In this document: in pieces, positions 29,501-41,500 of the stretch
Numbering within the stretch: the first letter of the stretch is position 1
Layout: every line of letters starts with the position of its first letter
Assembly (NCBI RefSeq): GCF_028389875.1
Contig: NC_084668.1
Coordinates: forward strand, 29,866,993 to 29,930,992
Reading direction: 5' to 3'
Source of the DNA: Rhea pennata
Lineage: Eukaryota > Chordata > Aves > Rheiformes > Rheidae
DNA: 64,000 nt
The notes under the pieces: generated by a model
Told to the model about the DNA's origin: nothing
Database searches by the model: none
The model's input: the letters and a program-made list of their open reading frames with translations, nothing else
Program-made: the position numbers and the translations under genes

Positions 29501-32500
29501 CAAATTGTTTTTCAGATTACAATCTGAACAGATGAATTTCATATTCTCTAAAATAAATTTGGGCTTTGAGTTTTTGAAATTCATCTGAAAGCAAGAGTAT
29601 TTTAAATTGCTGCTTGCCTAATTTGGGGGCAGAGGGGAGATTATTTAAAATATATATATGTATTATCACTACATGAGATTTATGTTGTGATCAAAGATAA
29701 ATCAGAAAAACAGATTCTGAGACATCCTAAGAGAATTTTAAAAAAATACCCTCCAAGTTTCATTTCTATTTTATGAAATGTAAGAAGATTATGAGGTATA
29801 ATACAAATGAGGAAAAGTAGTTCTTCATGGATAACGATTAGTAGTTTTACATGTAGTGATTTGAATATGGTTTGAGAAATGAAATTTGTTTCTGAAAAAC
29901 AAAGTCAATGGAAAATCGTATGAAAAAGTATATTTTTCTAACGGATGGAAGTAAGGTTTGAGGTATTCCACTGAAAAAGAAATTACACTAGCCTAAGCAG
30001 AGTGTAATAACATTAACAAGAAATTTTGTTAGGACAACAGTAAGAAAGAGGAGCTGTACCTATTGAATCGCTGTTAATGCATCTGGTTCTTCCCTGATCC
30101 TATGCTTCTTGACTTTCTTATATTTGAAAACATGCACATTATTTTGATTGAAAGTACCAGGTATGTCAGAATTAAGCAAAACCTTTATATTTTTTTTCTA
30201 ATTTACATAGTTTAGAGGTCCCAAAGCAAGCAACATGTGCTGATGATCACAAAACTCTTTCATCTGTGTACTAGGTCATTAATATTATAGTAGAAATCTC
30301 CTCCAATTGTATTCACGCTTTTAATGAAATGAAACAAAAGGTTCTGCCAGCTGTTTCAGGAAATTATAATTTTCTCTGCTTTAGCTTTTGAGATTTCATG
30401 GTTGCTTTCCTGGTACAACTGTTATGTTTAAGAGCGTGCCTACAGATTAACTTTGTATTAGTTCAGGAAGGAGACCTATCTGCTAATGATATTTTGCTTC
30501 TATATAGGAATGAGTGCAATATGGTCCAGTGAACGTCAAAGTGAATGAAAATTTTACTATTCATTGTACTAATATATTTCACATTTGGTGTATCTCTTTT
30601 GCACTTTTAAACTTTACACTGGAAATAACAAATATGAAGAAATATGCAGTTATCTTTTCCTTAAAGGCAACCATCCAGAAGAATTGTTATATGTCTGGCA
30701 GACAATTCAGGCCTTGCCTACTAGATAGTCTGGATAGACTGGGCCACCTAGAGGTAACAAGAAATGTATATGCAACAGGACAGCCGAAGTGCCACAGTCC
30801 TACTGAGCATGCAGTACCTCCAACTTCATGCAACCTTTTTGGCAAGACACCGCTTTTCCTGGGCTCTTGACTCCATCCTTCTGTAATGAAGAGTCATGTG
30901 TCTGTGACAATGGGTCTGCTTGGCTTCAGCATCTCTGTTTCTCTCTGTGGCTCCTCCAGCAGGTCTAAATGAGGTTAAATCCCTTTTGGGAGCAGTACAA
31001 CCAACAGATGGCTCACAGTGACATAGGATAGCCTTTTCAAAACAAGCCAGCATTTATTACTCAACCGGAATGTAAAATGTTATGGTCTTTAGGTTATAAT
31101 AGAAGGGGAAAGCTTCCATGCATGTCCATGTTGGCAGCTTTGCATATCCTTCTGTTTCACAAAGCCAGGACTTAATTTCTTACACTCGCTCTGCTCTTAC
31201 TTAATACAGCTTGTGTGTGTTTCTGGCCTTAATATTTATTGCGTATCATATTTATTGCCTTGACAGTGGAAGCAGAAATTATCCTGAAGATGTAGGAAAG
31301 GTTCAGAGCTACACACACAGTACCATGGGGCTAACAAATCACCTTCTCAGTGCTCTACAGTAACTCTCCATGGACGTATTTGTACCTTGAGGAAAATATA
31401 AGATCATTTCAGGTAGCATGGCCTTTGCAGTCTGTTAACAGATAAGAGCAGATGCATAGACAATCATTGCAGACTGGCAGTAACTAGATAACGTGTGGTA
31501 GCTTTCTACTCGTGATAGCCTTTTCATGAATCTCAGCCCTCACCTTGCTGTGTGTGTGAGAGAGAGAATATAATTGTATGCATGTATGATTTATTAAGCC
31601 TTATTTGCAACTCTTTGGGTAAATTATACCAGGGGAATTATGCTTGCTAAACAATTCCAGAAAAAAAAATCTTTTTAGTGTATTTTAACTTTCTAGTCAA
31701 GAAGTTCTCTTTCCTTTGGATGGTCATTAGATGGTAATGTCTGATCATTGGCCATCCATTGTATCTCTAGGCAGCTTCATTCATATGCTGCCAAATATTA
31801 ATAACTGGTACCAATCCTTCCATACTGTTCTTGTCCCCAGCATCTCTTCACTCCTAATAGTGGGTCCCTGTTCTCCACTCTTAAGAAACAGTGCTTGTTG
31901 CCTGAAACGTGTGCTTTTCAGCAGCCGATTGTGCTGCCAAGAGTGTAGCACCTCTCTGTTCTGGGCATATGTGGGCCAATGCAAGAGGCTCTGTCTGGTC
32001 AGAGTTTACTACAAGCTGTCATATTCAAGTAAATGTATTTGTCTTCCTGGTGTACCAGTCTAAGAGATTGCTAAATATTTCGTTTGGGTTTAAGATGCAA
32101 GGGGATAGTAACAAATCACGAGGTCCTTTTTTTTCCATTCAAACCAAAGCTGCCTTTGAGACTAGGCTTCATTCTAGCCTTCCACTTTCCTCTTTCTACC
32201 CAGTTTTGCAAATTTCCTTTGCTTTACGGTTTTGCAGTTTGAGGAAAGGACCCTGAATTTGCAGTCTTAATTCACAAAGCAGAGATGAAACGTAACTGTT
32301 CTTGTAGCCCATCTTGATTGTCCTTGCCTCTGTTGAAGGATTTTTTGAAAAGAGAAGGGAGTTCCCCTGTAGTTTGTAAACCTGCTGTTTTATTTGATTC
32401 TGGACAAATACTGTTAGTGATACGAACTTGCAAAATCCTCCCAGTCAGCCTTTGTAAGACTAGATACTCTTTTCTGATGGAAGCCTAAAACAACAGGCAG

Positions 32501-35500
32501 GTTAGGCTTTCTTTGACAGTGAGTGGTTTTGTTTCAGATTATCAGTTTATCACTGAAAGGTCAGTACTCTTGTACTCTCCTTCATAACCATTAGGTCATT
32601 TCAAAACAAAGGATTTATTTATCAGGTCAAAACTATAAGTGTATTTTGGATAAAAATTTTCGGTTCAAGTAACTTCCTACATTCATTTTAAAAAGAGCAG
32701 ATGTTTTTTATCTTAACATTTACTCCATATTTTCTAGGACATGATTTATTGCAAGAAACCACTTAAGCTGACTTTTTTAGTTAACTAAATATTGGTACCA
32801 TATGTGAATGCTAGCACATCATAATTAATTGCAAATGTTGACCCTTTTGTTGACCTTAATTTTCCAGCTTGCATACACATAATTGAATCAAACTGTTCCA
32901 GCAAGTAGCAATAAATAAATATGACCAGCTAAAATACTTATTTCCAGTGCTTATATATGATAGTACTACTCTTTATTGAAGATTGGGCTGGTTTGAATTA
33001 CCTGACAGAATTCAGAGTATCAGATGAGGGAAATAGGAGGGAGTTGAGCAAATCAGTACTTTGACCTTCTAAAAGTAAGATTCATATGCACTAGGCAGGC
33101 ATTAACCTGGCATCTATAAAACTTAAGCTTTCCTCCTGACATTCGCAAACTCATTAAGAGTCCGATTAGATCATAGAGCTTTACCGTATAGTAATGAATT
33201 AGACAGCATTTAGGAGTAGTTTGTTATCAAATACTTCTTGAAAAATCTGTAATTTGATTAAGGACATGGTAATCATACCAGTACTGAATTCTCAAGGTTT
33301 GTATTTATGTGGCTAATTTTAGGCCCTTTGAACTGAAATGTATTTCTTTATATTAAACAAAGGATGAGGCTTATGCAACTATTTGTACTCCAAACTCTCA
33401 GGTAAGCACCTGGACTCTCCTGGAAGTTTGTAGAGCTCTAGAAGCTTAATTGATTTTGTGAATCAGGCTGTATGTGCCTGAGACAAAACTCCTTCCAAAA
33501 CTATACAGTTGATTACAAATTAGGATTAAATGTAGTCTTTAAGATGCAGGTCAAAAGAAACTCACTGTAGTTCTCTGTATGATGCAGTTTACTCCTTCTC
33601 CTTCAGTAATTCAGGTTTTGCTGGCTATCTTGATGAATGAAAATTTCCAACTTGCCATATTTACAGGGTAATGTAACAGAGTCTCCGTCCCTGATCTCCT
33701 TGCCACCTCAGTCATCATGGAAAGCGTATTAACACTTAAACGTACTTAAATGGGCCATAGAAATCCATGTTTATGTTGGTACGGTTACTTTGTCTTTTGA
33801 TAAAAAATTGTAGGAGTTGGGATTTGGGATTTTTGTCTGATTGTACTCCTGTTTGGTTCTCTCTGTCAAGTTATGAAATGAAAGCTGCTAAAGACCTGGA
33901 GCGGTACAACAGGCAGACCAGGAAAGCCCTGGAGCAGAGTGGCCACAGGGCAGCGAAGGAGACGGCGAGGGGACAGAAACCCCGGCTGAAGGCTTCCCTG
34001 TCCGACCAGCAGAAGCTTGATGACATGTTTCATTCGCAGATTGAAAAGAAGCAGAAATCTGACCAGCCTGTGAAAACTGTGACAGTGCCCTTCTCTCTGA
34101 GTTCTTGTAGACGTACTTTCCCAAGGCACAGGAAAAACAACACAGACGAACATGAGCTTTGCCTCATCCGTCGTCAGAGTTTTCCTGATGTCTGGATATT
34201 TGCTACCGAGGAAAAGATAATGTTGCTGAATCCATATAGACTGGAAGAAGCTCTGCTGCGTAGAAGATTGTTGATGAATCATAAGCTTCCAGTAGAGAAG
34301 CTGGACAAGCCGATTGTATTAACAGACAGGTATAGTAGAAATGACCAAAAAGTTGTACATCATTTAAAGCATCATTTGTAATTATCTATAGTAAACTCTG
34401 GTAAGGCCTTCTTTGCAAATTCTGTGATTTCTTTCTTTTACCTTTATTTATCTTTATGGCCATGCAATTTTTGTGTTTTGTATCATTTTAGCTTATATTA
34501 ATGAGCACGCTCCAGCTGAAATAAGTATGAATGTTGATGAATTTCATTGGTAGTGCAGTGAAGGCAAATTTCTTTGCTCGGAGAAAGATTAAATGTTCTA
34601 GATTTTCAGAGCTTCACTCTAGCTAACTTTCCCCCATGAGTTAGAAAATGTCTGATACGATTATTTTATATGTCTACATTTGGTTACTTTTTAAGATGTG
34701 TGAATGGTTGATACTTTGTGTTTCTTCTTTAAACAAATTACTCTTTCAGAATATTTTTTATAAATCTAGGTCACTTTTTTTTTTTTTTCCTTTCTTTCTC
34801 ACAGCTTCAATTTTCAAATTAAGGATCTTTTCCCCCTGGGGGCTTTTTTTTTTTTTTTTTTCAGTCTTCTTGGTGGAGCTCACTATATGGCTAGTCTCTA
34901 TAAAATGCAGAAGGATTACCAGAGATTCAGTGGATCAAGTTATTTGTCAGATCCAAGGCTTGTAGCAAATGGATTTCAGATAAAAGTGGTACAAGGTATG
35001 ATGATTTAAAAATATCTTTCGGTATGAATGGAACTTGTTTCTTCCGTTTCAATGATTTGAATGATTGCTAATCATCTTATCTTGCTATTCTAGATCACCT
35101 TATCTTTTAAAGCACTAACATCCTGGTTAGTGCTTTAGAGATTGAATATTTGTATGTTTTTCTTAAGCATAACTTGGAGTGATGCTGCTGGCAGTGCAGA
35201 GGCAGCTTTCTTGGGGTCAGCTCTACAGAAGAGGTCTCTGCTAGCGGAATTCCAAGGAAAGCCAACTTCTTTGGGGGTACTACCTAGCTGACAGCTCAGA
35301 GAAAAAACTTGCTGTAAGAGCTGCTAGAAATGCTATAGCTTCATGTGTTAGAGCACCCTGCATATGTAGAGTGATGACAGATCCACTGTAACATATGGGA
35401 TCTTTTAAGGGTAGGTACAAAAAAGGGATGCAGAGCAGCCCCTTCCTTCAGAGGATAACCGTCCTCTTGGGAGGAACAGAGCCTGCACTGTTTTCTGATT

Positions 35501-38500
35501 CGCGTACGGCGTAACTGAGGATCCCTCTTCCTGGCTGGCTAAGTCCCTTGATAAATAGGAAGAGCTTTGCAGAAGAGGTGTTCATAGAAAATAATCATTG
35601 AATGAATGAATAGAAGAATAAAGTGCTTATTTTAAAAGAAGGCTTTAAAAAGGCTTATCCAGTCCAGCAAAAGAAAAGCTGAGCAGGTCTATGATTTGCC
35701 TCTAGAAGTACAGGGGAGGAAGAGACTAGAGCATAGCCTTTTTGCTAAATACTTTTTTTTTTTTCCTTCTACCACCTGATATCTAAGTTTGTACAAAATC
35801 TAATTAACACAAACTGGATGTGGATAAATTTAATGTGAAAATTTGAAGACAGTTCCTAGGCGACAAAGGAGGAGAGTTGTTAAGCAGTCTTGTGCTATTG
35901 GAGATGAAACTTGAAATTTGCTTTAAAATGGAGTTTTGAGTTTAAGATCAGAATGAATAATGTATTAAGAATATAATTTTAATTAATTAATTATAAATAA
36001 TAATATAATAGAACTGCCTGTTACAACAAGGGGCCGGACTTAGTGACACAGAGGTTTTATTCTAATCCTGCTTTACTAACTATGTAAAATTAAGGTCATG
36101 AAAACTTGTAAGAACATTTTTTCTTGTTAGGTTTAGAGATACTGAAGGTAAAAACACTGCTCAGTTGAATTAGTATGCAGTGTATGAGCTGAAGAGCCAT
36201 AGTGAATATGACAAGGACTCGATCCATATCATAGGACTTGGCACATATGAAGACTGAGAATCTGAGTTTTTCTCTGTCTTGCATTTTAACTACTTGAATT
36301 AAATGTTAATAATATCTGAGGCTTGTCAGTCATATTTATTAGCTTCTGCTGATGATGTTAAAGCAGTTAGTCTTTGTTATTAAAAGAAGATACTATTGCA
36401 GATGAAGGAAAAAATACCAGCAAACAAATGGAATTTCATCCAACCTATTTTCCAGTTGACCTGAGGATTTTTACTCGCTACTTCCCCCTTCCTTTCCTCT
36501 CTTGCTTCTTTTTTCCTTAAACTATTTATAGATACTTGCTTTATATTGTGTAGAATGACCTGCAGACCAGATGTGATTTGTCCAGTTTACACCTGAGTAT
36601 TCTGTAGCATTTCTCAATTTTGAAGGGATAAGTTTATTTCACAATACCTTCTTCACTATACTTATAGAAGCATTTTTATTTGTTTTCAGAGTTCAGTGTC
36701 GATTTTTCTGATTCTTGAGTCTTGGACATAGCCTAAAAGGAGGACAAATCTTCAGCTAGAAGTGACCTCAGAAAAGCTGTTTCTTTAGTATGTGTTTAGT
36801 ATGTGTTTGGGAGTGGTGGAGAATGGGGGAGAAAGGCTGCACTTTTATATAGTGGATGATTATTATAGTTTGTTGCCATTTATGGAGAGGTGCACAAAAT
36901 GAAAATGTGCATTTAACCCATGGTAGCTAGAGCATTTCACCTTAGCAGTATTCCTATACACGCACCTCAACCTTCATTGTGCATATACCTTTATAACTCA
37001 TTTTTTCCAAAACTTATTGATCTGATTGGGTCAGGCCTAGTATTTGTTGTTTTCTCAACTGAACTATTAATTCTTTCTTGTTGTCAAGGTCCACTGCAAT
37101 ATATTTGAAGGTCTGTGCTTTCCTTGGGGACTCCAACCCTGGTGTCGTTGTGCTAGATGTTCCTTTCTGATTGCTGGTTGATTTCTTGTTAATGGCCACT
37201 GGTGCATGGCTTCCTTTTTCATCCTGGGATTAAGAGTTTTATTTCCTGTGGCAGCAAACTTGAATTTTTTGACAGACGTTCTCTTTGATGTTAGCAGCAA
37301 AGATTCTATTTCTTGAATGTGAAAGTGTCTCTCTAGTAATTTCTTCCGGCAAAATAGCAAACTCTTCTGTTGATTCATGTGGATAAGATAATCTGTGATG
37401 CCCTCAGTAGCCTTAAGATACCCACTGAAAAAAAAGAACAAAGGGAATTTAGCTGTTCCAGTGCTACATTTGGGGGTGCTGGCCACAGTAGAGGAGGCTT
37501 TTCTTGACCTTTGGTGACATTTGAAGAGGATTTTCAGTCTAGTAGGTTGCACTGATTATTTGCTTAAAGCTCCACATATCCTGCCAAAGGAGGAGAAGGA
37601 ACCTGAATATTGCTGCCCATTATCACAAATGAAGTCTACTTGTGATAGCCAGATATTTATCTGTAGCACAGGACCTCTTGCTTTGGCATTGAAAACTTCA
37701 CTAGGACTGTTCTCTGGGCAAGTGTAATGATCTCAAGCTTTCACTTGGACACAGGGGTCTTGAGGTATTGATAGGTTGTTAGCTTTGTTGAGTCTTCTTA
37801 TGACCAAAGGTTCTTAAAAAAACTTTATTCAGCATCTGTGATAACTTCATACCTCCTCTAAGGGCAGTCTGAATGCCTTGGGAGGCAATAAATGAAAAAA
37901 TTGTAGGTTTTCATCTCTATATTATTTAAGCCTTACAGGGTTCAACACTGGTATTTTTCAGGCAGCCTTGTAAGAGGAATCATGAGAGAAGACTGAGATG
38001 TGCTTAGGGAGCCATACCTTACCATCTGTTTTATCACCAGCAGATGCTCAAGTCAGTTCTTCAACTATACCTTTTAATAGTTGCCATAGCTCCCGGCTTT
38101 TTAGGATCATTGTAGAAGTTGTTACTATTCCTTTGAGCCTTTTCTTTCGTTAGTAGAACAGGCTCACCTTTTCTCAGTCATCTCTCACGAGATGAAACCA
38201 AGGGAAGTCTCTCTCACATTTCAGTTAGCCTCCAGAGGCCTCATTCTCTTTGTTTTCAAAATGATGATGATGAGAAGCCAACAGCAACAGTTGCTGTAAT
38301 CATGTTTTTTTTTTTTTTTTTTTCTGAACTGGTAATAGAACTAGAATTTAAACACAAAGTTCTTGAACATTTCTGTGTGGGAATCTTCTTAGCCAACACA
38401 ACGGATTGCCTCTACTATGCCTCAATCACTGAAGTCTAATTACCTGTTAATACAGGACCTTTACACTGGTATGTCTCATTTAGCAAGATCCAGTTATTTC

Positions 38501-41500
38501 TGTGGCAGTGCATAGATGAATACACAGCAAATGCTTTATTCCATGGGGACACAACTTTCCTATCGTACCTAGCATAGCACTCTCCCCTTGTAGCCATTGT
38601 AGGTACATGGAAAAGCAATCAAGCTAGAGTGATGTGACAAGAACTACAAACGTGTTGACTCTTTTCAAATAAGATATATTTTTCAGTTATGCTCTAATTT
38701 TAAATGACTTTGTCACTTACATTTTTTGCTTGGTTTTCTTTTTTCAGTTTCTGCTAGAAGAATTTGGAAATAGAGGGCGATACATAGTAGTACTATTCTT
38801 CAAGAATCCCTAGTTCCCTTTGACACTACTACTAAAATTGTTTGCAATGACTGAGTGTTCAAAGATGGTCCTGGTTAATGGTCTTAAATTTCTTGAAGTG
38901 CATGGTTGAATTTCCCGCAAGCTGAGATGGTGATGAGGGGTTCTTTTATTCTTTAAAGTTGATGTATAGACAAGGTGCTCTGTTTAAAAACTGCAAAGCA
39001 GTCCCATGGTCTCTAGGTGGTTTATTGCCAAAAAGGAAATCTCTATTTCACATTGTACAATACACTCTAAACAACCTAGACATCAGGCTCTGCTTAAATG
39101 TAGTCTGTATGGGATTGAGTGTATTAGCATGGCAACTTTTGGGTTGGAGGCAGACTTTTGAGAGTCTTACCATGGAAATGAAACCGCACTTCTCTAACAC
39201 AGTTGCAGCCTATTCTGCCTAGTACAGCACCTTTTTACTGGCAGGCTTTTACATCATTTGGCAGTCCTTTGTCTCATTCCATTCTCCCAGGCCGTGATTA
39301 TCTGCTGAAGTACGAAGTAAAGACACAACTCAACTAGATCTATTCCATATTTTCTCTTGATGAAGTGAAGAGAGGGTTTTACAGGAACTGTTGTTTATTT
39401 AACAACAACAACAACAATCTGGACATCTGATTCAATTTGGAAAGGTGGCTTTGGTAATTCCTTTGCTGCATTGGGCTTTCATCTCAGTGGTCTTTATTCA
39501 AGATACTTCTTTGCTGTTTAAGATTCTGCTTTTTAGCATCATACAGCATTGAGGAACTTTATAAAGATTTTGATCCTGATAGTTGCCTACCTGCAAAAAA
39601 AAAAAATGTAGAATTGATTTATCCTTACTTGGATGATTGGTCTCTAAGGGACAGCTCGTCTCTTAGCATAAATAATTTTGTTAGTCTTGCTCTAAATTGG
39701 GAAGTCTTGGAATGAATAAGCAGAAATTGAATTTCGTTCCCTCAGAGTGCTTGGAATTCATAGATGTACAACTAGACTCTTTAATGATCAAGAGCTTTTA
39801 GCCAGTGGGCTGGTTCTGAACTTCAGTTCAAGGCTGTTCTTATAGAGACTTCGTATGCTTTCTTTCAGAGTGATAGAACGTGATTTGAATATACAGCGTT
39901 TCAGTGATGACTTTTTAGAACTTGATACACCTTGAATTGTGCCTTGACTTTAGAGGCTAAGAAAATTGCCAGGTTTTGAAGGTTTTATGGTTTGTTTTGT
40001 TTTTTCCCAGAGCTTTCTTTTCCTTAGGATCCATCTGATGCATTTCTGATCCCATGGACAAGACGACTGATATATTAGACTTCACTTTGAGCATTGCTAG
40101 TATTGTGAGCTGACTAGTGTTCCAGGCACTTTTCAGTTCAGAATTCTGTGTCCTCTGGTTAGAAACCCAGAGCCCTGCCCTTATTGCTGTATCTTCTGTT
40201 ACTGCACATGGGCCAGCTCCTGCCATCTTAAAGTCTGGATGTTGAATTACTCTTGAAGTTAGAATGGGACTGGTCATCTTTCATCACTGATGATCTTTTC
40301 AATCAGAGAAACCTATCAACCATTGATTTATTGGATTTGTTTGCCTAAATGCTTAGAATTTTCAGTTATATCAGCCTTCTTCCCAAGCTGTTTTTCTCAG
40401 CCTACACCTAGTAGGTTTTTGAAAGGTCCAATAGGCCTTCCTAAAAAGGACTTGCTCTGTCATCGTGATGGGAAAACTGCTTGAACTGGGAAAGTTTTCC
40501 TTCTTTATTTGCCGTGAGAACAGCTGTTGGATAGTTACCATTTCTACAAGGGTGGGAGAGTTTTAGGCCCTACTTTCCTGTTGTTTCCTTTAAAGATATC
40601 TCTGGCCTTTGAATATGCTCTTGTTGTAAGACAAGAAAGTAATTCACCTTTGTGCCATATTGTTCCAAGACTGTGTGAGCACAACAGAAGTGGGTTTTAG
40701 TATCCTAGGTGTTGGACTTGCCATGTTGGTAAACCAAGATCACCTGGAAAGTCTCTTTGTTTCTTTATATTGATTACTCAGCAGCTTAAGGAGTTTTTTA
40801 CTAGATTTTTCACTGGGTAGCTGACAGTGAAAAACAAGTTGTGGAAATAGCTCAGAAAAAAAGCCTCTTGGTGTAAATACATCCTAGTTAGGCAAAATCA
40901 ATTGTTTCTTTCTGAAATGTGCCAGATGTTGTGATCTGCAAAGCTGTAATGCCAAGCTCCAGTCTGTCTTCCACCACCCGTGGTCTGGCCTTACAGAGGC
41001 TTTGTGGAGTGATGTTGCCTTTGGGAGAGGAGAGGAGTTTGTCTATGCTGACTTGATTCTGAGTTCTGGGATCTTCCAGGCACTTGTTTGCTGGGTATAG
41101 CTTGTAATGACCCATGGATACGGACAAGCATTTAAGGTAGTAAAATGGATTACTTTGTCTGCTCTTCCCAAGATATGTTTGCTGTATGTACCTTCAGAGT
41201 ACATCTGTCTGCTTCCCTCTGTGAAAGTCGAGGAGAGATGTGAATTCTTGGGGAAAGGAACTGAGAGCTCTTGCCCTGTTTTGTAACTGGTGAGCCCCGA
41301 GTTATGCTTCTAGGCGTGCTCAAGGTTAGGCTAGAATTGTCTAATAGAATATGTGAACCCAGCATAAGTGTATACAAAGACTGTGCTTGCATGTACTTAC
41401 CAAGAGCTCAAAGAATACTAATTGGTAAATAACACATCTTTCTTGGTAATATAAGCAGCTTGAGTTCTAGTAACTTACCGCTGGAAAATCACGCTGCTAT

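Noticed and set aside
33767..33870. Upstream extension of the exon 10 open frame to an ATG at 33767
   Set aside because: The frame is open by chance through the intron end. The CAAG acceptor and the residue match ([12 protein letters not shown]) place the exon start at 33871.
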